Made by a program: the position numbers and the translations under genes
The notes under the pieces: model-generated
The model's database searches: none
Seen by the model: the letters and a program-made list of their open reading frames with translations, nothing else
What the model was told of the DNA's origin: nothing
Shown: positions 36,241-45,753 of the stretch, piece by piece
Position numbering within the stretch: the first letter of the stretch is position 1
Layout of the letters: every line of letters begins with the position of its first letter
Source: Sphingomonas citri
GTDB lineage: Bacteria; Pseudomonadota; Alphaproteobacteria; Sphingomonadales; Sphingomonadaceae
DNA length: 64,000 nucleotides
Direction of reading: 5' to 3'
Assembly: GCF_019429485.1 (NCBI RefSeq)
Contig: NZ_JAHXZN010000001.1
Location: 1 to 64,000, forward strand

Positions 36241-36963
36241 ATGACTTCGCTCGACAAGCCGCCGGTCGTCACCACGACCGTGAAGTGGCGCTTTCCCGCC
36301 GTCCACCCCGAAGGACAGAAGTTCACCGCGATCGCCTTCGGCATCACGCTGCTGATGACGATCGTGTCCAAGGTGTTCTTCTGGCCGTTCCTGGGTCTCA
36401 CTCTCTGGGTCGCCGCCTTCTTCCGCGATCCCGTGCGCACCACGCCAGTGGGCGACGATCTGATCGTCTCGCCTGCCGACGGGCTAATCACGATGATCGA
36501 GCGCGTGCCCGTGCCGCGCGAGCTGATCGGCGACCTCGGCGAGATGCCGATGGTGCGCGTGTCGGTGTTCATGTCGGTGTTCGACGTCCATATCAACCGC
36601 TCGCCGATCGCGGGGACGATCCGCCAGGTAGTGTATATCTCGGGCAAGTTCCTCAACGCCGACCTCGACAAGGCGTCCGAGGAGAATGAGCGCCAGCATT
36701 TCGTCGTCGAGGGCTTCGACGGGCGCCGCGTCGGCTTCACCCAGATCGCGGGGCTGGTGGCACGCCGCATCGTCGGCTTCGCCAAGATCGGCGACATCGT
36801 CGCCGCCGGCCAGCGCGTCGGCCTGATCCGCTTCGGCAGCCGCGTCGACGTCTACCTCCCCGAGGGCTATGCGCCGCAGGTGGCACTCGGCCAGCGCGCG
36901 ATCGCGGGCGAGACCGTGCTGGCGCGCTTCGGCGCCGAGCGCGTCAGCGGCGTCGCGCAGTAA
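36241..36963 (+). CDS. psd: phosphatidylserine decarboxylase (short form)
   Basis: 240 residues. It makes phosphatidylethanolamine from phosphatidylserine in the inner membrane. A hydrophobic N-terminal segment (28-62) is followed by [18 protein letters not shown], the active-site block, and [11 protein letters not shown], where G199-S200 is the self-cleavage site that yields the pyruvoyl group. The short Psd form (about 200-240 residues) is typical of alphaproteobacteria. It forms an operon with pssA two bases downstream. Confidence 0.96.
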   Translation: MTSLDKPPVVTTTVKWRFPAVHPEGQKFTAIAFGITLLMTIVSKVFFWPFLGLTLWVAAFFRDPVRTTPVGDDLIVSPADGLITMIERVPVPRELIGDLGEMPMVRVSVFMSVFDVHINRSPIAGTIRQVVYISGKFLNADLDKASEENERQHFVVEGFDGRRVGFTQIAGLVARRIVGFAKIGDIVAAGQRVGLIRFGSRVDVYLPEGYAPQVALGQRAIAGETVLARFGAERVSGVAQ

Positions 36964-36965
36964 GC

Positions 36966-37778
36966 ATGCGCCGCCCCGTCCGCCGCCCGCTCCGTCGCCC
37001 GCCCGGCGGACTCCCGCTGCGCGCGGTCGCGCCCAACGCGGTGACCGCGCTGGCGCTCTGCTCCGGCCTGTCGGGGATCCGCTTCGCGATCTCGGGCCAT
37101 TGGGAGCTGGCGGTGACGATGGTGCTGCTCGCCGGCGTGCTCGACGGGCTCGACGGACGCGTCGCGCGCATGCTCCACGGCGAGAGCCGGTTCGGTGCCG
37201 AGCTCGACTCGCTCTCCGACGCGATCTCGTTCGGGGTGTCGCCCGCACTGATCCTGTATCTGTGGTCGCTCCACGCGCTGCCGCGCTTCGGCTGGATGGC
37301 GGCGCTGGTGCTCGCGGTCTTCTGTGCGCTGCGACTGGCGCGCTTCAACGCCAACATCGACGCCGACGACCAGCCACACAAATCGGCCGGCTTCCTCACC
37401 GGCGTGCCCGCACCGGCAGGGGCTGGCCTGGCGATGCTGCCGCTGTTCCTGTGGTTCGTCACCGACGAGCCGCTGCTGCGCGACCCGCGGCTGGTGGCGC
37501 CCTGGACAGTGGGCATCGCGCTGCTGATGGTGTCGAGCCTCGCGACCTTCTCCTGGTCGTCGCTGCGGCTGCGCCCCAACATCCGCTTCGAGGCGATCGC
37601 GGTCGTGGTCGCGGTGGGGGCGGCGGCGGTGAGCGCGCCGTGGCAGACCGCCGCGGCCGCGGGCATCGCTTATCTGCTCGCCATGCCGTTCAGCGTCGCG
37701 AGCTACACGCGGGTCAGGCGGCTCCGCGCTGGCGGAGCGGCGCCACTGCCGGCACCGCCGACCCCGCCCAGCGCCTGA
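36966..37778 (+). CDS. pssA: CDP-diacylglycerol-serine O-phosphatidyltransferase
   Basis: 270 residues with about eight membrane segments. The CDP-alcohol phosphotransferase motif is complete: D60-G-L-D63-G-R-V-A-R, then D81 and D85 in GAELDSLSD. It makes phosphatidylserine, which Psd, encoded two bases upstream, then decarboxylates. The C-terminal 20 codons overlap the end of a small minus-strand gene (37714-37956). Confidence 0.95.
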   Translation: MRRPVRRPLRRPPGGLPLRAVAPNAVTALALCSGLSGIRFAISGHWELAVTMVLLAGVLDGLDGRVARMLHGESRFGAELDSLSDAISFGVSPALILYLWSLHALPRFGWMAALVLAVFCALRLARFNANIDADDQPHKSAGFLTGVPAPAGAGLAMLPLFLWFVTDEPLLRDPRLVAPWTVGIALLMVSSLATFSWSSLRLRPNIRFEAIAVVVAVGAAAVSAPWQTAAAAGIAYLLAMPFSVASYTRVRRLRAGGAAPLPAPPTPPSA

Positions 37779-37956
37779 CCGCGATCCGCCGCTCGGCACG
37801 TACCAGCGTCGCGAGCGGGGCCGGGCGCGCCACCGCCATCTCGCCGCGCAGCGCGCCGACGATCTTGTCGAGACTGGGCGCCAGCGTCGCGTGGAGCGCA
37901 TAGCCTGCGGTCGAGAGCGCGCCGCCGAAGATCGCGAGGGTCATCACCGTCATCAT
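37714..37956 (-). CDS. small membrane protein, 80 aa
   Basis: A minus-strand gene with one transmembrane segment near the N-terminus (TLAIFGGALSTAGYALHATLA, about 5-25) and a basic cytosolic tail. ATG 37956 follows GGGAG with a spacing of seven. The frame remains open to 38109, so a longer protein starting at ATG 38052 is possible. An EcfG-like promoter (38014-37990) lies 34 bases upstream, and two GTTC-N7-GTTC boxes lie further up (38079-38117). The 3' end overlaps pssA by 65 bp on the opposite strand. Family not recognised; probably stress-related. Confidence 0.55.
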   Translation of the reverse strand: MMTVMTLAIFGGALSTAGYALHATLAPSLDKIVGALRGEMAVARPAPLATLVRAERRIAVRRWAGSAVPAVAPLRQRGAA

Positions 37957-37989
37957 TGTTCGACTCCCGTTCCGCGGCTTGGCCAGTAG

Positions 37990-38014
37990 AACCTCCGCGT
38001 TGCCAGAGGGTTCC
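37990..38014 (-). promoter_or_regulatory. EcfG-like promoter (GGAAC-N16-GGTT)
   Basis: On the minus strand GGAAC (38014-38010), 16 bases, GGTT (37993-37990). It points at the 80-residue membrane protein starting at 37956. Same layout as the sites at 14492 and 57573. Confidence 0.5.
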
Positions 38015-38078
38015 GAGATCAATGTCAGATCGGTACTGGTCCGATCCGGCATCGAAACGTTCTTACCGTGCTTCTGCC

Positions 38079-38117
38079 GTTCACCCTGTGTTCCACCGTC
38101 TTGTTCCAACTATGTTC
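38079..38117 (-). promoter_or_regulatory. two LexA-type boxes with TTGACA upstream
   Basis: Plus-strand GTTCACCCTGTGTTC (38079-38093) and GTTCCAACTATGTTC (38103-38117), each an exact GTTC-N7-GTTC. On the minus strand TTGACA (38128-38123) directly precedes the second box, so LexA would cover the spacer of a promoter reading toward the 80-residue membrane protein. The region is otherwise the 318-bp leader of rpsB, which reads the other way; no other gene is seen there. Confidence 0.5.
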
Positions 38118-38274
38118 ACGCCTGTCAAGCGTTTGTTCTCCCGCTTGCGATCGTTCGGCCGATCGGCTAAGGCGCGCCCCTCAACCCCGCATGGGAAGCA
38201 ACACACACACCGGTGCGCCGCCTTCGAGGCCGCGTCACTCGCTTCCCAGAGGCTTAACCGGAAGGAATTCAATT

Positions 38275-39060
38275 ATGGCGGCACCTGTCGTCACGATGCA
38301 GCAGCTCATTGAGACCGGCGCTCACTTTGGCCACCAGACGCACCGCTGGAATCCGAAGATGAAGCCCTACATCTTCGGCGAGCGCAACGGTGTCCACATC
38401 ATCGACCTGTCGCAGACCGTGCCGCTGTTCGCGCGCGCGCTCGACTTCGTCAGCTCCTCGGTCGCCTCGGGCGGCAAGGTGCTGTTCGTCGGCACCAAGC
38501 GCCAGGCGCAGGAGCCGGTCGCCGAGGCGGCGCGCCGCGCCGGCCAGCATTTCGTCAACCACCGCTGGCTCGGCGGCATGCTGACCAACTGGAAGACGAT
38601 CAGCAACTCGATCAAGCGCCTCAAGGCGCTCGAGGAGCAGCTGTCGGGCAACACCGCCGGTCTGACCAAGAAGGAGGTGCTGCAGCTCACCCGCGAGCGC
38701 GACAAGCTCGAGCTGTCGCTCGGCGGCATCCGCGACATGGGCGGCATCCCGGACGTGATGTTCGTGATCGACGCCAACAAGGAGGAGCTCGCGATCAAGG
38801 AGGCCAACACGCTCGGCATCCCGGTCGTCGCGATCCTCGACTCGAACGTGTCGCCCGACGGCATCGCCTTCCCGGTGCCCGCCAACGACGACGCGGCGCG
38901 TGCCATCCGCCTGTATTGCGAGGCGATCGCCATCGCGGCGACGCGCGGCAACCAGCAGCAGCAGGCCGGCCGTGGCGTCGACCTGGGCGCGATGAGCGAG
39001 CCGCCCGCCGAGGAGGCGCTCACGGTCGAGACGCCCGCGGCCGAGCCCGCCGCCGCCTGA
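38275..39060 (+). CDS. rpsB: 30S ribosomal protein S2
   Basis: 261 residues. [37 protein letters not shown] is the S2 N-terminus, and [11 protein letters not shown] closes the core; an Ala/Glu-rich tail follows. ATG 38275 has AAGGA nine bases before. It starts the translation and envelope run, with tsf next, as in most bacteria. The frame is open upstream, but no family sequence lies there. Confidence 0.97.
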   Translation: MAAPVVTMQQLIETGAHFGHQTHRWNPKMKPYIFGERNGVHIIDLSQTVPLFARALDFVSSSVASGGKVLFVGTKRQAQEPVAEAARRAGQHFVNHRWLGGMLTNWKTISNSIKRLKALEEQLSGNTAGLTKKEVLQLTRERDKLELSLGGIRDMGGIPDVMFVIDANKEELAIKEANTLGIPVVAILDSNVSPDGIAFPVPANDDAARAIRLYCEAIAIAATRGNQQQQAGRGVDLGAMSEPPAEEALTVETPAAEPAAA

Positions 39061-39067
39061 CCCGCGT

Positions 39068-39094
39068 GTCCGCGCGGGCGGCCCTCGCGCGGAC
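39068..39094 (+). other. hairpin between rpsB and tsf
   Basis: GTCCGCGCG (39068-39076) pairs with CGCGCGGAC (39086-39094) around a nine-base loop, seven bases after the rpsB stop, with no T-run. It could attenuate read-through from rpsB to tsf. Confidence 0.45.
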
Positions 39095-39205
39095 GCACGA
39101 TTGTCACGGAGGCTGCCTAAGCCGCGGCCTCCCTCATTTCCCCTCGGCGCGCGGCGATTCACCGATCGTCGCGCGTCGATGCAAAAACCAGCTGAGGACA
39201 AGACG

Positions 39206-40141
39206 ATGGCCGATATCACGGCAGCGATGGTCAAGGACCTGCGCGAGAAGAGCGGCGCGGGCATGATGGACTGCAAGAAGGCGCTCAGCGAGACCTCGGG
39301 CGACATGGACGCCGCGCTGGACTGGCTGCGCACCAAGGGCCTCGCGGCGGCGCAGAAGAAGTCGAGCCGTACCGCGGCCGAGGGCCTGGTCGGCGTCGCG
39401 GTGAGCGGCACCAAGGGCGCCGCGGTCGAGGTCAACTCGGAGACCGACTTCGTCGCCAAGAACGAGCAGTTCCAGAACTTCGTCCGCGAGGTCACCCAGA
39501 TCGCGCTCGCCAGCGGCGGCGACGTCGAGGCGATCAAGGCGGCGCAGATGCCGTCGGGCACCACCGTCGCCGAGGCGCTGACCAACAACATCGCGACGAT
39601 CGGCGAGAACCAGTCGATCCGTCGCGCGCGCTCGCTTTCGGTGAGCCAGGGGGCGGTCGTGGCCTATGTCCACAACCAGCAGGCGCCGGGCCTGGGCAAG
39701 ATCGGCGTGCTCGTCGCGCTGGAGAGCGCGGCGTCGGACGAGGTGTTGCAGGGCCTCGGCAAGCAGCTGGCGATGCACATCGCGGCGGCCTTCCCCAAGG
39801 CGCTCAACGAGGAGGACCTCGACGAGGCCGAGATCGAGCGCGAGCGCGCGATCGCGGCCGAGAAGGCGGGTGAGTCGGGCAAGCCGGCCGACATCATCGC
39901 CAAGATGGTCGAGGGTTCGATCGCCAAGTACCGCAAGGAGCACGCGCTGGTCAGCCAGCTGTTCGTGATGGACGGCAAGACCAAGATCAGCGACGTCGTC
40001 GCCAAGGCGGGCAAGGATGCCGGCGCCGAGATCAAGCTGGTGGACTATGTCCGCTTCCAGCTCGGCGAGGGCATCGAGAAGGAGGTCTCCGACTTCGCCG
40101 CCGAGGTCGCCGCCGCCTCGGGCGTGCCGCAGCCGGTCTGA
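39206..40141 (+). CDS. tsf: elongation factor Ts
   Basis: 311 residues. It exchanges GDP on EF-Tu. The N-terminal UBA-like part [27 protein letters not shown], then [12 protein letters not shown], the TDFV motif that contacts EF-Tu. ATG 39206 with GAGGA in front. It is followed by a strong terminator, so rpsB-tsf form one unit. Confidence 0.97.
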   Translation: MADITAAMVKDLREKSGAGMMDCKKALSETSGDMDAALDWLRTKGLAAAQKKSSRTAAEGLVGVAVSGTKGAAVEVNSETDFVAKNEQFQNFVREVTQIALASGGDVEAIKAAQMPSGTTVAEALTNNIATIGENQSIRRARSLSVSQGAVVAYVHNQQAPGLGKIGVLVALESAASDEVLQGLGKQLAMHIAAAFPKALNEEDLDEAEIERERAIAAEKAGESGKPADIIAKMVEGSIAKYRKEHALVSQLFVMDGKTKISDVVAKAGKDAGAEIKLVDYVRFQLGEGIEKEVSDFAAEVAAASGVPQPV

Positions 40142-40169
40142 CGCCGGATCGTCCGTCTAGGATGATGCG

Positions 40170-40211
40170 CCGCCGCCCCGGCAACGTGCCGGGGCGGCGG
40201 TTCGCGTTTTT
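40170..40211 (+). terminator. Rho-independent terminator after tsf
   Basis: A 14-bp perfect stem (CCGCCGCCCCGGCA with its complement, 40170-40183 and 40187-40200), a three-base loop and TTCGCGTTTTT after it. It ends the rpsB-tsf transcript. Confidence 0.88.
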
Positions 40212-40274
40212 GGAGAGGCGATCCACTCCCATCCGTGGATAGCGAGTGATGTGGCTGACTTGCCCCCTCAACCC

Positions 40275-40374
40275 GCCGTCATCCTGAACTCGTTTCAGGA
40301 TCCACTCTTACGCAAGAGCCGCCGCTCCTGGGTGCGCGGCACCGTGGATCCCGAAACGAGTTCGGGATGGCGGC
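40275..40374. repeat. REP/BIME-like palindromic element, copy G
   Basis: 100 bp, arms CCGCCGTCATCCTGAACTCG and CGAGTTCGGGATGGCGG, with GGATCCA/TGGATCC inside. It lies in the 396-bp gap between tsf and pyrH, together with the tsf terminator and a short tandem repeat at 40371; no gene is seen there. Confidence 0.85.
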
Positions 40375-40406
40375 AGTAACGGCAGTGACGGCAGTGACGG
40401 CAATGG
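40371..40406 (+). repeat. 9-bp tandem repeat, four copies
   Basis: CGGCAGTAA, CGGCAGTGA, CGGCAGTGA, CGGCAATGG in a row, starting in the last bases of palindromic element G. It probably arose by slippage. Confidence 0.7.
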
Positions 40407-40537
40407 CGCCGATAACGGCAGGATGGCGCGGCGCGTCTGGACGCGCCTCCCGGCTCCCCGACTGTGTCAACCCATTGCCAGCCGCCGACCCGCCGCCTAG
40501 GGTCCGCGCCGCTCCGCCCCCTGTACAACGAGACTCG

Positions 40538-41281
40538 ATGACCCAGCCCCGCTACAAACGCATCCTGCTGAAACTCTCCGGCGAAGTGCTGATGGGCGAG
40601 GGCGGTCTCGCGATCGATCCCGCGGTCACCGCCCGCGTCGCGGAGGAGATCGCCGACGTGAAGGCGCAGGGCTATGAGCTGTGCATCGTCGTCGGCGGAG
40701 GCAATATCTTCCGCGGGCTCGCCGCCGCGGCCAAGGGCTTCGAGCGCGGCACTGCCGATTACATGGGCATGCTCGCCACCGTCATGAACGCGCTCGCGGT
40801 GCAGAACGCGCTCGAGCAGATCGGCGTCGACACGCGCGTCCAGTCGGCGATCCCGATGCACTCGGTGTGCGAACCCTTCATCCGCCGCCGCGCCGAGCGC
40901 CACCTGGAAAAAGGGCGTGTCGTGATCTTCGCCGCCGGGGTGGGCTCGCCCTTCTTCACCACCGATTCGGGCGCCGCGCTGCGCGCCGCCGAGCTGAACT
41001 GCGACGCGCTGTTCAAGGGCACCTCGGTCGACGGCGTCTACAACGCCGATCCGAAGAAGGACCCGCAGGCGACCCGCTACGAGACGGTCAGCTACGACAT
41101 GGTGCTGGCCAAGAACCTCAAGGTGATGGACGCCAGCGCGGTGGCGCTGTGCCGGGATTCCAACATTCCCATCGTCGTGTTCAACATCCGCGAGCACGGC
41201 AATTTCGCTGCCGTGCTGCGCGGCGAAGGTGTCTCGACGGTGGTGCAGAAGGAAGTGGAGACGACCGATGCCCGCGTATGA
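40538..41281 (+). CDS. pyrH: uridylate kinase
   Basis: 247 residues, a hexameric amino-acid-kinase-fold enzyme that phosphorylates UMP to [16 protein letters not shown] at the N-terminus, [10 protein letters not shown] as the phosphate loop, and [16 protein letters not shown] toward the end. ATG 40538 is the only start that fits the family. It overlaps frr by 14 bases, so the two are translated together, as in most bacteria. Confidence 0.97.
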   Translation: MTQPRYKRILLKLSGEVLMGEGGLAIDPAVTARVAEEIADVKAQGYELCIVVGGGNIFRGLAAAAKGFERGTADYMGMLATVMNALAVQNALEQIGVDTRVQSAIPMHSVCEPFIRRRAERHLEKGRVVIFAAGVGSPFFTTDSGAALRAAELNCDALFKGTSVDGVYNADPKKDPQATRYETVSYDMVLAKNLKVMDASAVALCRDSNIPIVVFNIREHGNFAAVLRGEGVSTVVQKEVETTDARV

Positions 41282-41825
41282 CAAGAACGACCTCGAGCGC
41301 CGCATGAACGGCGCGGTGGAGTCGCTCAAGGGTGACCTCGGCGGGCTTCGCACCGGCCGCGCCTCGACCTCGCTGCTCGATCCGGTGACGGTCGAAGTGT
41401 ACGGTGCGCACATGCCGCTCAACCAGGTGGCAACCGTGTCGGTACCGGAATCGCGCATGCTGTCGGTTCAGGTGTGGGACAAGACCAACGTCAGCCCGGT
41501 CGAGAAGGCGATCCGCTCCGCCGGGCTCGGACTCAATCCGATCAACGACGGCCAGACGTTGCGCCTGCCGATCCCTGACCTGACCGAGGAGCGCCGCAAG
41601 GAACTCGCCAAGCTCGCCGGGCAGTATTCGGAGAAGGCCAAGATCGCGGTGCGCAACGTCCGCCGCGACGGCATGGACGCGCTCAAGACTGACGAGAAGA
41701 AGGGCGTGATCTCCGAGGATGAGCGCAAGCGGCTCGAGACCGAGGTGCAGAAGCTGACCGACGCGACGATCGCCGACATCGACTCGGTCTCGGCCGCGAA
41801 GGAAAAGGAAATCCTCAACAAGTGA
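41268..41825 (+). CDS. frr: ribosome recycling factor
   Basis: 185 residues, a two-domain tRNA-shaped protein that splits post-termination ribosomes with [24 protein letters not shown] and [11 protein letters not shown] are family blocks, and [13 protein letters not shown] is the hinge-proximal helix. ATG 41268 lies inside the end of pyrH. uppS follows after 28 bases. Confidence 0.97.
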   Translation: MPAYDKNDLERRMNGAVESLKGDLGGLRTGRASTSLLDPVTVEVYGAHMPLNQVATVSVPESRMLSVQVWDKTNVSPVEKAIRSAGLGLNPINDGQTLRLPIPDLTEERRKELAKLAGQYSEKAKIAVRNVRRDGMDALKTDEKKGVISEDERKRLETEVQKLTDATIADIDSVSAAKEKEILNK

Positions 41826-41853
41826 CGTCGCTCGCGCCTGGGGGGGAGGGGTG

Positions 41854-42585
41854 ATGGCGACCGCCGCGATGCCGCGCGAGGCGCCCGCGGTGCTGCCGCG
41901 CCACGTCGCCATCATCATGGACGGCAACGGCCGCTGGGCGGCGCAGCGCCACCTGCCGCGTGCCGCCGGCCATCGCGCCGGCGTCGAGGCGGTGCGCTCG
42001 GTCACCCGCGCCGCGCGCGCGATGGGGCTGGAAGCGCTGACGCTCTATGCCTTCTCCTCGGAGAACTGGCGCCGCCCGGAGGACGAGGTCGGCGCGCTGA
42101 TGAAGCTGCTCAAATTCTTCATCCGCAACGATCTCGCGGAGCTGGTGCGCGAGAACGTGCGGCTGCGCGTGCTCGGCGACTACCGCCGCTTCCCCGCCGA
42201 CGTGGTCGAGCTGGTCGACGACGCGCTGGAGCGCACTGCCGCCAACACCGGGCCGATCCTCGCGATCGCGCTCAATTATGGTGCGCAGGCCGAGCTGGTC
42301 ACTGCCGCCCGCCGCCTCGCCGAGCGCGCCGCGCGTGACGGCCTCGCGCCCGAGACGATCGACGCCGCCGCGATCGAGGCCGAGCTGGAGACGCGCGACC
42401 TGCCGCCGCTCGACCTGCTGATCCGCACCTCGGGCGAGCAGCGCCTGTCCAATTTCCTGCTCTGGCAGGCGGCCTATGCCGAGCTGCTGTTCGTCGACAC
42501 GCTGTGGCCCGACTTCGACGCCGCCGCGCTCGCCGCCGCGCTCGACTCGTTCGGCAAGCGCCAGCGCCGCTACGGCGGGCTGTGA
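41854..42585 (+). CDS. uppS: undecaprenyl diphosphate synthase
   Basis: 243 residues, a cis-prenyltransferase that makes the C55 lipid carrier for cell-wall glycans. HVAIIMDGNGRWA with the catalytic Asp23, TLYAFSSENWRRP and RTSGEQRLSNFLLWQAAYAE are the three conserved regions. GTG 41851 directly before the ATG is an alternative start. A G-rich Shine-Dalgarno (GGAGGGG) precedes it. Next gene: cdsA. Confidence 0.96.
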   Translation: MATAAMPREAPAVLPRHVAIIMDGNGRWAAQRHLPRAAGHRAGVEAVRSVTRAARAMGLEALTLYAFSSENWRRPEDEVGALMKLLKFFIRNDLAELVRENVRLRVLGDYRRFPADVVELVDDALERTAANTGPILAIALNYGAQAELVTAARRLAERAARDGLAPETIDAAAIEAELETRDLPPLDLLIRTSGEQRLSNFLLWQAAYAELLFVDTLWPDFDAAALAAALDSFGKRQRRYGGL

Positions 42586-42595
42586 CGCGGCCCGC

Positions 42596-43408
42596 ATGAC
42601 CGAGCCGACGCCCGACGCCAAGCTGCGTACCCCTTCCAACCTGCGTCTGCGAATGATCGCCAGCGTCGCGATGATCGCGGTGGCGAGCGTCGCGCTGGTG
42701 CTGGGCGATATCGCCTTTTGGCTGCTCGCGGTGGTGATCGCGCTGTTCATGATGGCGGAATGGTCGGACCTGGAGAAGGTACCGCCCAAGACCAAGCGGC
42801 TGGCGCAATTCGCGCTGAGCGTGCCGCTGGCGACGATGGCGCCGGCGTGGCTGATCATCGAGCCGCGGCCCTTCTTCACGCTCGGGCTGATCGCGGGCGC
42901 GGCCTTCTTCGTCGCCATCGTCACGCGGCTGCCGCAGCTCGCGCTCGGCGTGGTCTATTGCGCGCTGCCGGTGCTCGCTTTGGTGGTGCTGCGGAGGCAG
43001 GGCGAGGGGCTGCTCGAGACCTTCTGGGCGATGTCGCTGGTCTGGGCGTGCGACATCGGCGCCTTCTTCGCGGGCCGCTCGATCGGCGGGCCCAAACTGG
43101 CGCCGCGGCTCAGCCCCAACAAGACCTGGGCCGGGCTGATCGGCGGCGCCGCGGCGGCCACCGCGCTGGGTGCGCTGCTGCACGCGGCCGCGGGACTGCC
43201 GCTGGTGCTGGCGCTCGCCTCGCCGCTGCTCGCGGTGCTGGCGCAGGCGGGCGACCTCTATGAGAGCTGGCTCAAGCGCCGCGCCGGCGTGAAGGACTCG
43301 GGCAACATCCTGCCGGGCCACGGTGGCGTGCTCGACCGGCTCGACGGGCTGGTGCCGGTGGCGCCGGTGGCGGCCTTGCTGGTCGTCTCGCTGGGCGCGT
43401 TCGGGTGA
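42596..43408 (+). CDS. cdsA: phosphatidate cytidylyltransferase
   Basis: 270 residues, about eight membrane segments. It makes CDP-diacylglycerol from phosphatidate and CTP, the precursor for PssA in this window. The C-terminal signature is complete: GDLYESWLKRRAGVKDSGNILPGHGGVLDRLDG. GTG of dxr overlaps its stop. The gene starts 11 bases after uppS. Confidence 0.95.
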   Translation: MTEPTPDAKLRTPSNLRLRMIASVAMIAVASVALVLGDIAFWLLAVVIALFMMAEWSDLEKVPPKTKRLAQFALSVPLATMAPAWLIIEPRPFFTLGLIAGAAFFVAIVTRLPQLALGVVYCALPVLALVVLRRQGEGLLETFWAMSLVWACDIGAFFAGRSIGGPKLAPRLSPNKTWAGLIGGAAAATALGALLHAAAGLPLVLALASPLLAVLAQAGDLYESWLKRRAGVKDSGNILPGHGGVLDRLDGLVPVAPVAALLVVSLGAFG

Positions 43409-44562
43409 GGACCGTCTCGATCCTGGGGGCGACCGGCTCGGTCGGCACCTCGACGCTCGACCTCGTCGAGCGCGAGCCCGATCGCTTCCGCGTCGTCGCG
43501 CTCACCGCCAATTGCGACGTCGAGCGCCTCGCCGCGGCGGCGCGGCGCACCGGGGCCGAGCTGGCGGTGGTGGCGGACGAGTCGTGCCTGCCCGCGCTGC
43601 GCGACGCGCTGTCCGGTACAGGCACCGCGGTGGCAGGGGGCGCACAGGCGATATGCGACGCCGCCGCCTTGGGCGCGGACTGGACGATGGGCGCGATCGT
43701 CGGCTGCGCCGGGCTGCGACCGACGCTGGCGGCGATCGAGCGCGGCGGCACGGTGGTGCTGGCCAACAAGGAGCCTCTGGTCTCCGCCGGCGACATCATC
43801 ACCGCCGCCGCGGCGACCCACGGCGCCACGCTGCTGCCCGCCGACAGCGAGCACAACGCGGTGTTCCAGTGCCTCGACCCGACCCGCCCCGATAACGTCC
43901 GCCGGATCATCCTGACCGCGAGCGGCGGGCCGTTCCGCGACTGGACGCTCGAGCAGATGGCGGCGGTGACGCCCGCGCAGGCCGTGGCGCACCCGAATTG
44001 GTCGATGGGCGCCAAGATCTCGGTCGACAGCGCGACGATGATGAACAAAGGACTCGAGCTGATCGAGGCGGCGCGGCTGTTCCCGGTGCCGCCCGAGCGG
44101 ATCGAGATCGTGATCCACCGCCAGTCGGTGATCCACTCGATGGTGGATTACGTCGACGGCTCGATGCTGGCGCAGCTCGGCCCGAGCGACATGCGCGTGC
44201 CGATCGCGCACTGCCTCGCCTGGCCCGAGCGGATGGCGACGCCGATGGCGCCGCTCGATCTCGTGAAGCTCGGCCGGCTCGACTTCGAGGCGCCCGACGC
44301 GCTGCGCTTCCACGCGCTGACGCTCGCGCGCGACGCCGCCGAGGCGGGCGGGGCGCGGCCGGCGATCCTCAACGCCGCGAACGAGGTGGCGGTCGCCGCT
44401 TTCCTGGCGGGCGCGATCGGCTTTCTTGAAATTGCCGCAATCGTCGACGATACGCTACAACGCTACGACCCGGCCGCGCCGGAGACGCTCGACGCGGTGC
44501 TCGCGATCGACGCGGAAGCGCGAAGGAGAGCCGGCGAGCGCGTGAAGGATTGCGTCGCTTGA
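43405..44562 (+). CDS. dxr: 1-deoxy-D-xylulose 5-phosphate reductoisomerase
   Basis: 385 residues, the NADPH enzyme that makes MEP in the non-mevalonate isoprenoid pathway and so feeds UppS. GATGSVGTSTLDL (NADPH loop), LANKEPLVSAGD, DSEHNAVFQ (metal and substrate) and NWSMGAKISVDSATMMNKGLE are all present. GTG start inside the cdsA stop (GTGA). Its own stop overlaps the rseP start. Confidence 0.97.
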   Translation: MRTVSILGATGSVGTSTLDLVEREPDRFRVVALTANCDVERLAAAARRTGAELAVVADESCLPALRDALSGTGTAVAGGAQAICDAAALGADWTMGAIVGCAGLRPTLAAIERGGTVVLANKEPLVSAGDIITAAAATHGATLLPADSEHNAVFQCLDPTRPDNVRRIILTASGGPFRDWTLEQMAAVTPAQAVAHPNWSMGAKISVDSATMMNKGLELIEAARLFPVPPERIEIVIHRQSVIHSMVDYVDGSMLAQLGPSDMRVPIAHCLAWPERMATPMAPLDLVKLGRLDFEAPDALRFHALTLARDAAEAGGARPAILNAANEVAVAAFLAGAIGFLEIAAIVDDTLQRYDPAAPETLDAVLAIDAEARRRAGERVKDCVA

Positions 44563-45692
44563 TCCAGACTCCTGGCGTATTGATCACCGCTCTGGCCTTC
44601 GTCCTGGTGATCGGCCCGCTCGTCTTCGTCCACGAGATGGGCCATTATCTCGCCGGGCGCTGGTTCGGGGTGCACGCCGAGGCCTTCTCGATCGGCTTCG
44701 GGCGCGAGATCGCCGGCTGGACCGATCGCCGCGGCACGCGGTGGAAGCTCGCCTGGCTGCCGCTCGGCGGGTACGTCCGCTTCGCCGGCGACATGAACCC
44801 GGCGAGCCAGCCCGGCCCCGAGTGGCTCGCGCTGCCCGCGGAGGAGCGCGCGCGCACCTTCCAGGCCAAGCCGGTGTGGCAGCGCGCGATCGTCGTGGCC
44901 GCCGGCCCGGTCGTCAATTTCGTACTGGCGGTGCTCATCCTCGCCGGCTTCGCGCTGGCGTATGGCGACGCGCGCACGCCAGCGGTGGTGGGCGAGGCGC
45001 TGCCCGGCACCGCCGCCACGGCCGCCGGCCTGCGCGCGGGTGACCGGGTCACCGCGCTCGGCGGGCGCGAGATGGACACGTTCGAGGACATGGTCCGGTA
45101 CGTGAAGATCCGCGCGGGCGAGCGCGTCCGCGTCGATTACGTCCGGGGCAGCCGCGCCGCCGCGGTGGACGCGACGATCGGCACGCAGCTGCAGCGCGAT
45201 CGCTTCGGCAACGAATATCGTGTCGGCCTGCTCGGCATCGCGCCGACGACGCCGGTGATCACCGAAGTCGGCGCGTTCGAGGCACCGGTCGTCGCGGTGC
45301 GGCGCACCGGACAGATCGTCGGAATGATGGTCGAGACGATCGGCCAGATCGTCACCGGGCGGCGCTCGGTCAAGGAGCTGGGCGGGCCGCTCTCGATCGC
45401 CAAGGCCTCGGGCGAGCAGCTCACGTTGGGACCGGACGCGTTCGTCTTCCTGGTCGCGCTCGTGTCGATCAATCTCGGGTTCATCAATCTTTTGCCAGTG
45501 CCGATGCTCGATGGCGGCCATCTGCTCTTCTACGCGATCGAGGCGGTGCGGCGGAAACCGGCACCGCCGCAGCTGGTCGAATGGGCGTTCCGGGGCGGGC
45601 TGGCGGCGGTGCTCGCGCTGATGCTGCTGGTGACGTTCAACGACCTCAGCAACCGCGGGCTGTGGCAGCAGCTGGCCGGCTTGATCGGGTGA
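44559..45692 (+). CDS. rseP: RIP zinc metalloprotease (RseP/site-2 protease)
   Basis: 377 residues. An intramembrane zinc protease that cleaves anti-sigma factors and signal-peptide remnants. HEMGH with zinc ligands H25 and H29 and catalytic E26 is in the first membrane segment; a PDZ domain follows (PGTAATAAGLRAGDRVTALGG); LPVPMLDGGHLLFY holds the third zinc ligand. I chose the TTG at 44559 (TTGA overlap with dxr, GAAGGA nine bases before). A TTG at 44550 in the same frame has no usable spacing. Confidence 0.94.
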   Translation: MIQTPGVLITALAFVLVIGPLVFVHEMGHYLAGRWFGVHAEAFSIGFGREIAGWTDRRGTRWKLAWLPLGGYVRFAGDMNPASQPGPEWLALPAEERARTFQAKPVWQRAIVVAAGPVVNFVLAVLILAGFALAYGDARTPAVVGEALPGTAATAAGLRAGDRVTALGGREMDTFEDMVRYVKIRAGERVRVDYVRGSRAAAVDATIGTQLQRDRFGNEYRVGLLGIAPTTPVITEVGAFEAPVVAVRRTGQIVGMMVETIGQIVTGRRSVKELGGPLSIAKASGEQLTLGPDAFVFLVALVSINLGFINLLPVPMLDGGHLLFYAIEAVRRKPAPPQLVEWAFRGGLAAVLALMLLVTFNDLSNRGLWQQLAGLIG

Positions 45693-45753
45693 GCAAGGTA
45701 AGGCAGGGCGACGCGGCCCGCATGCGTGGCGGTTACTCTCGGGTGGGATTTAG

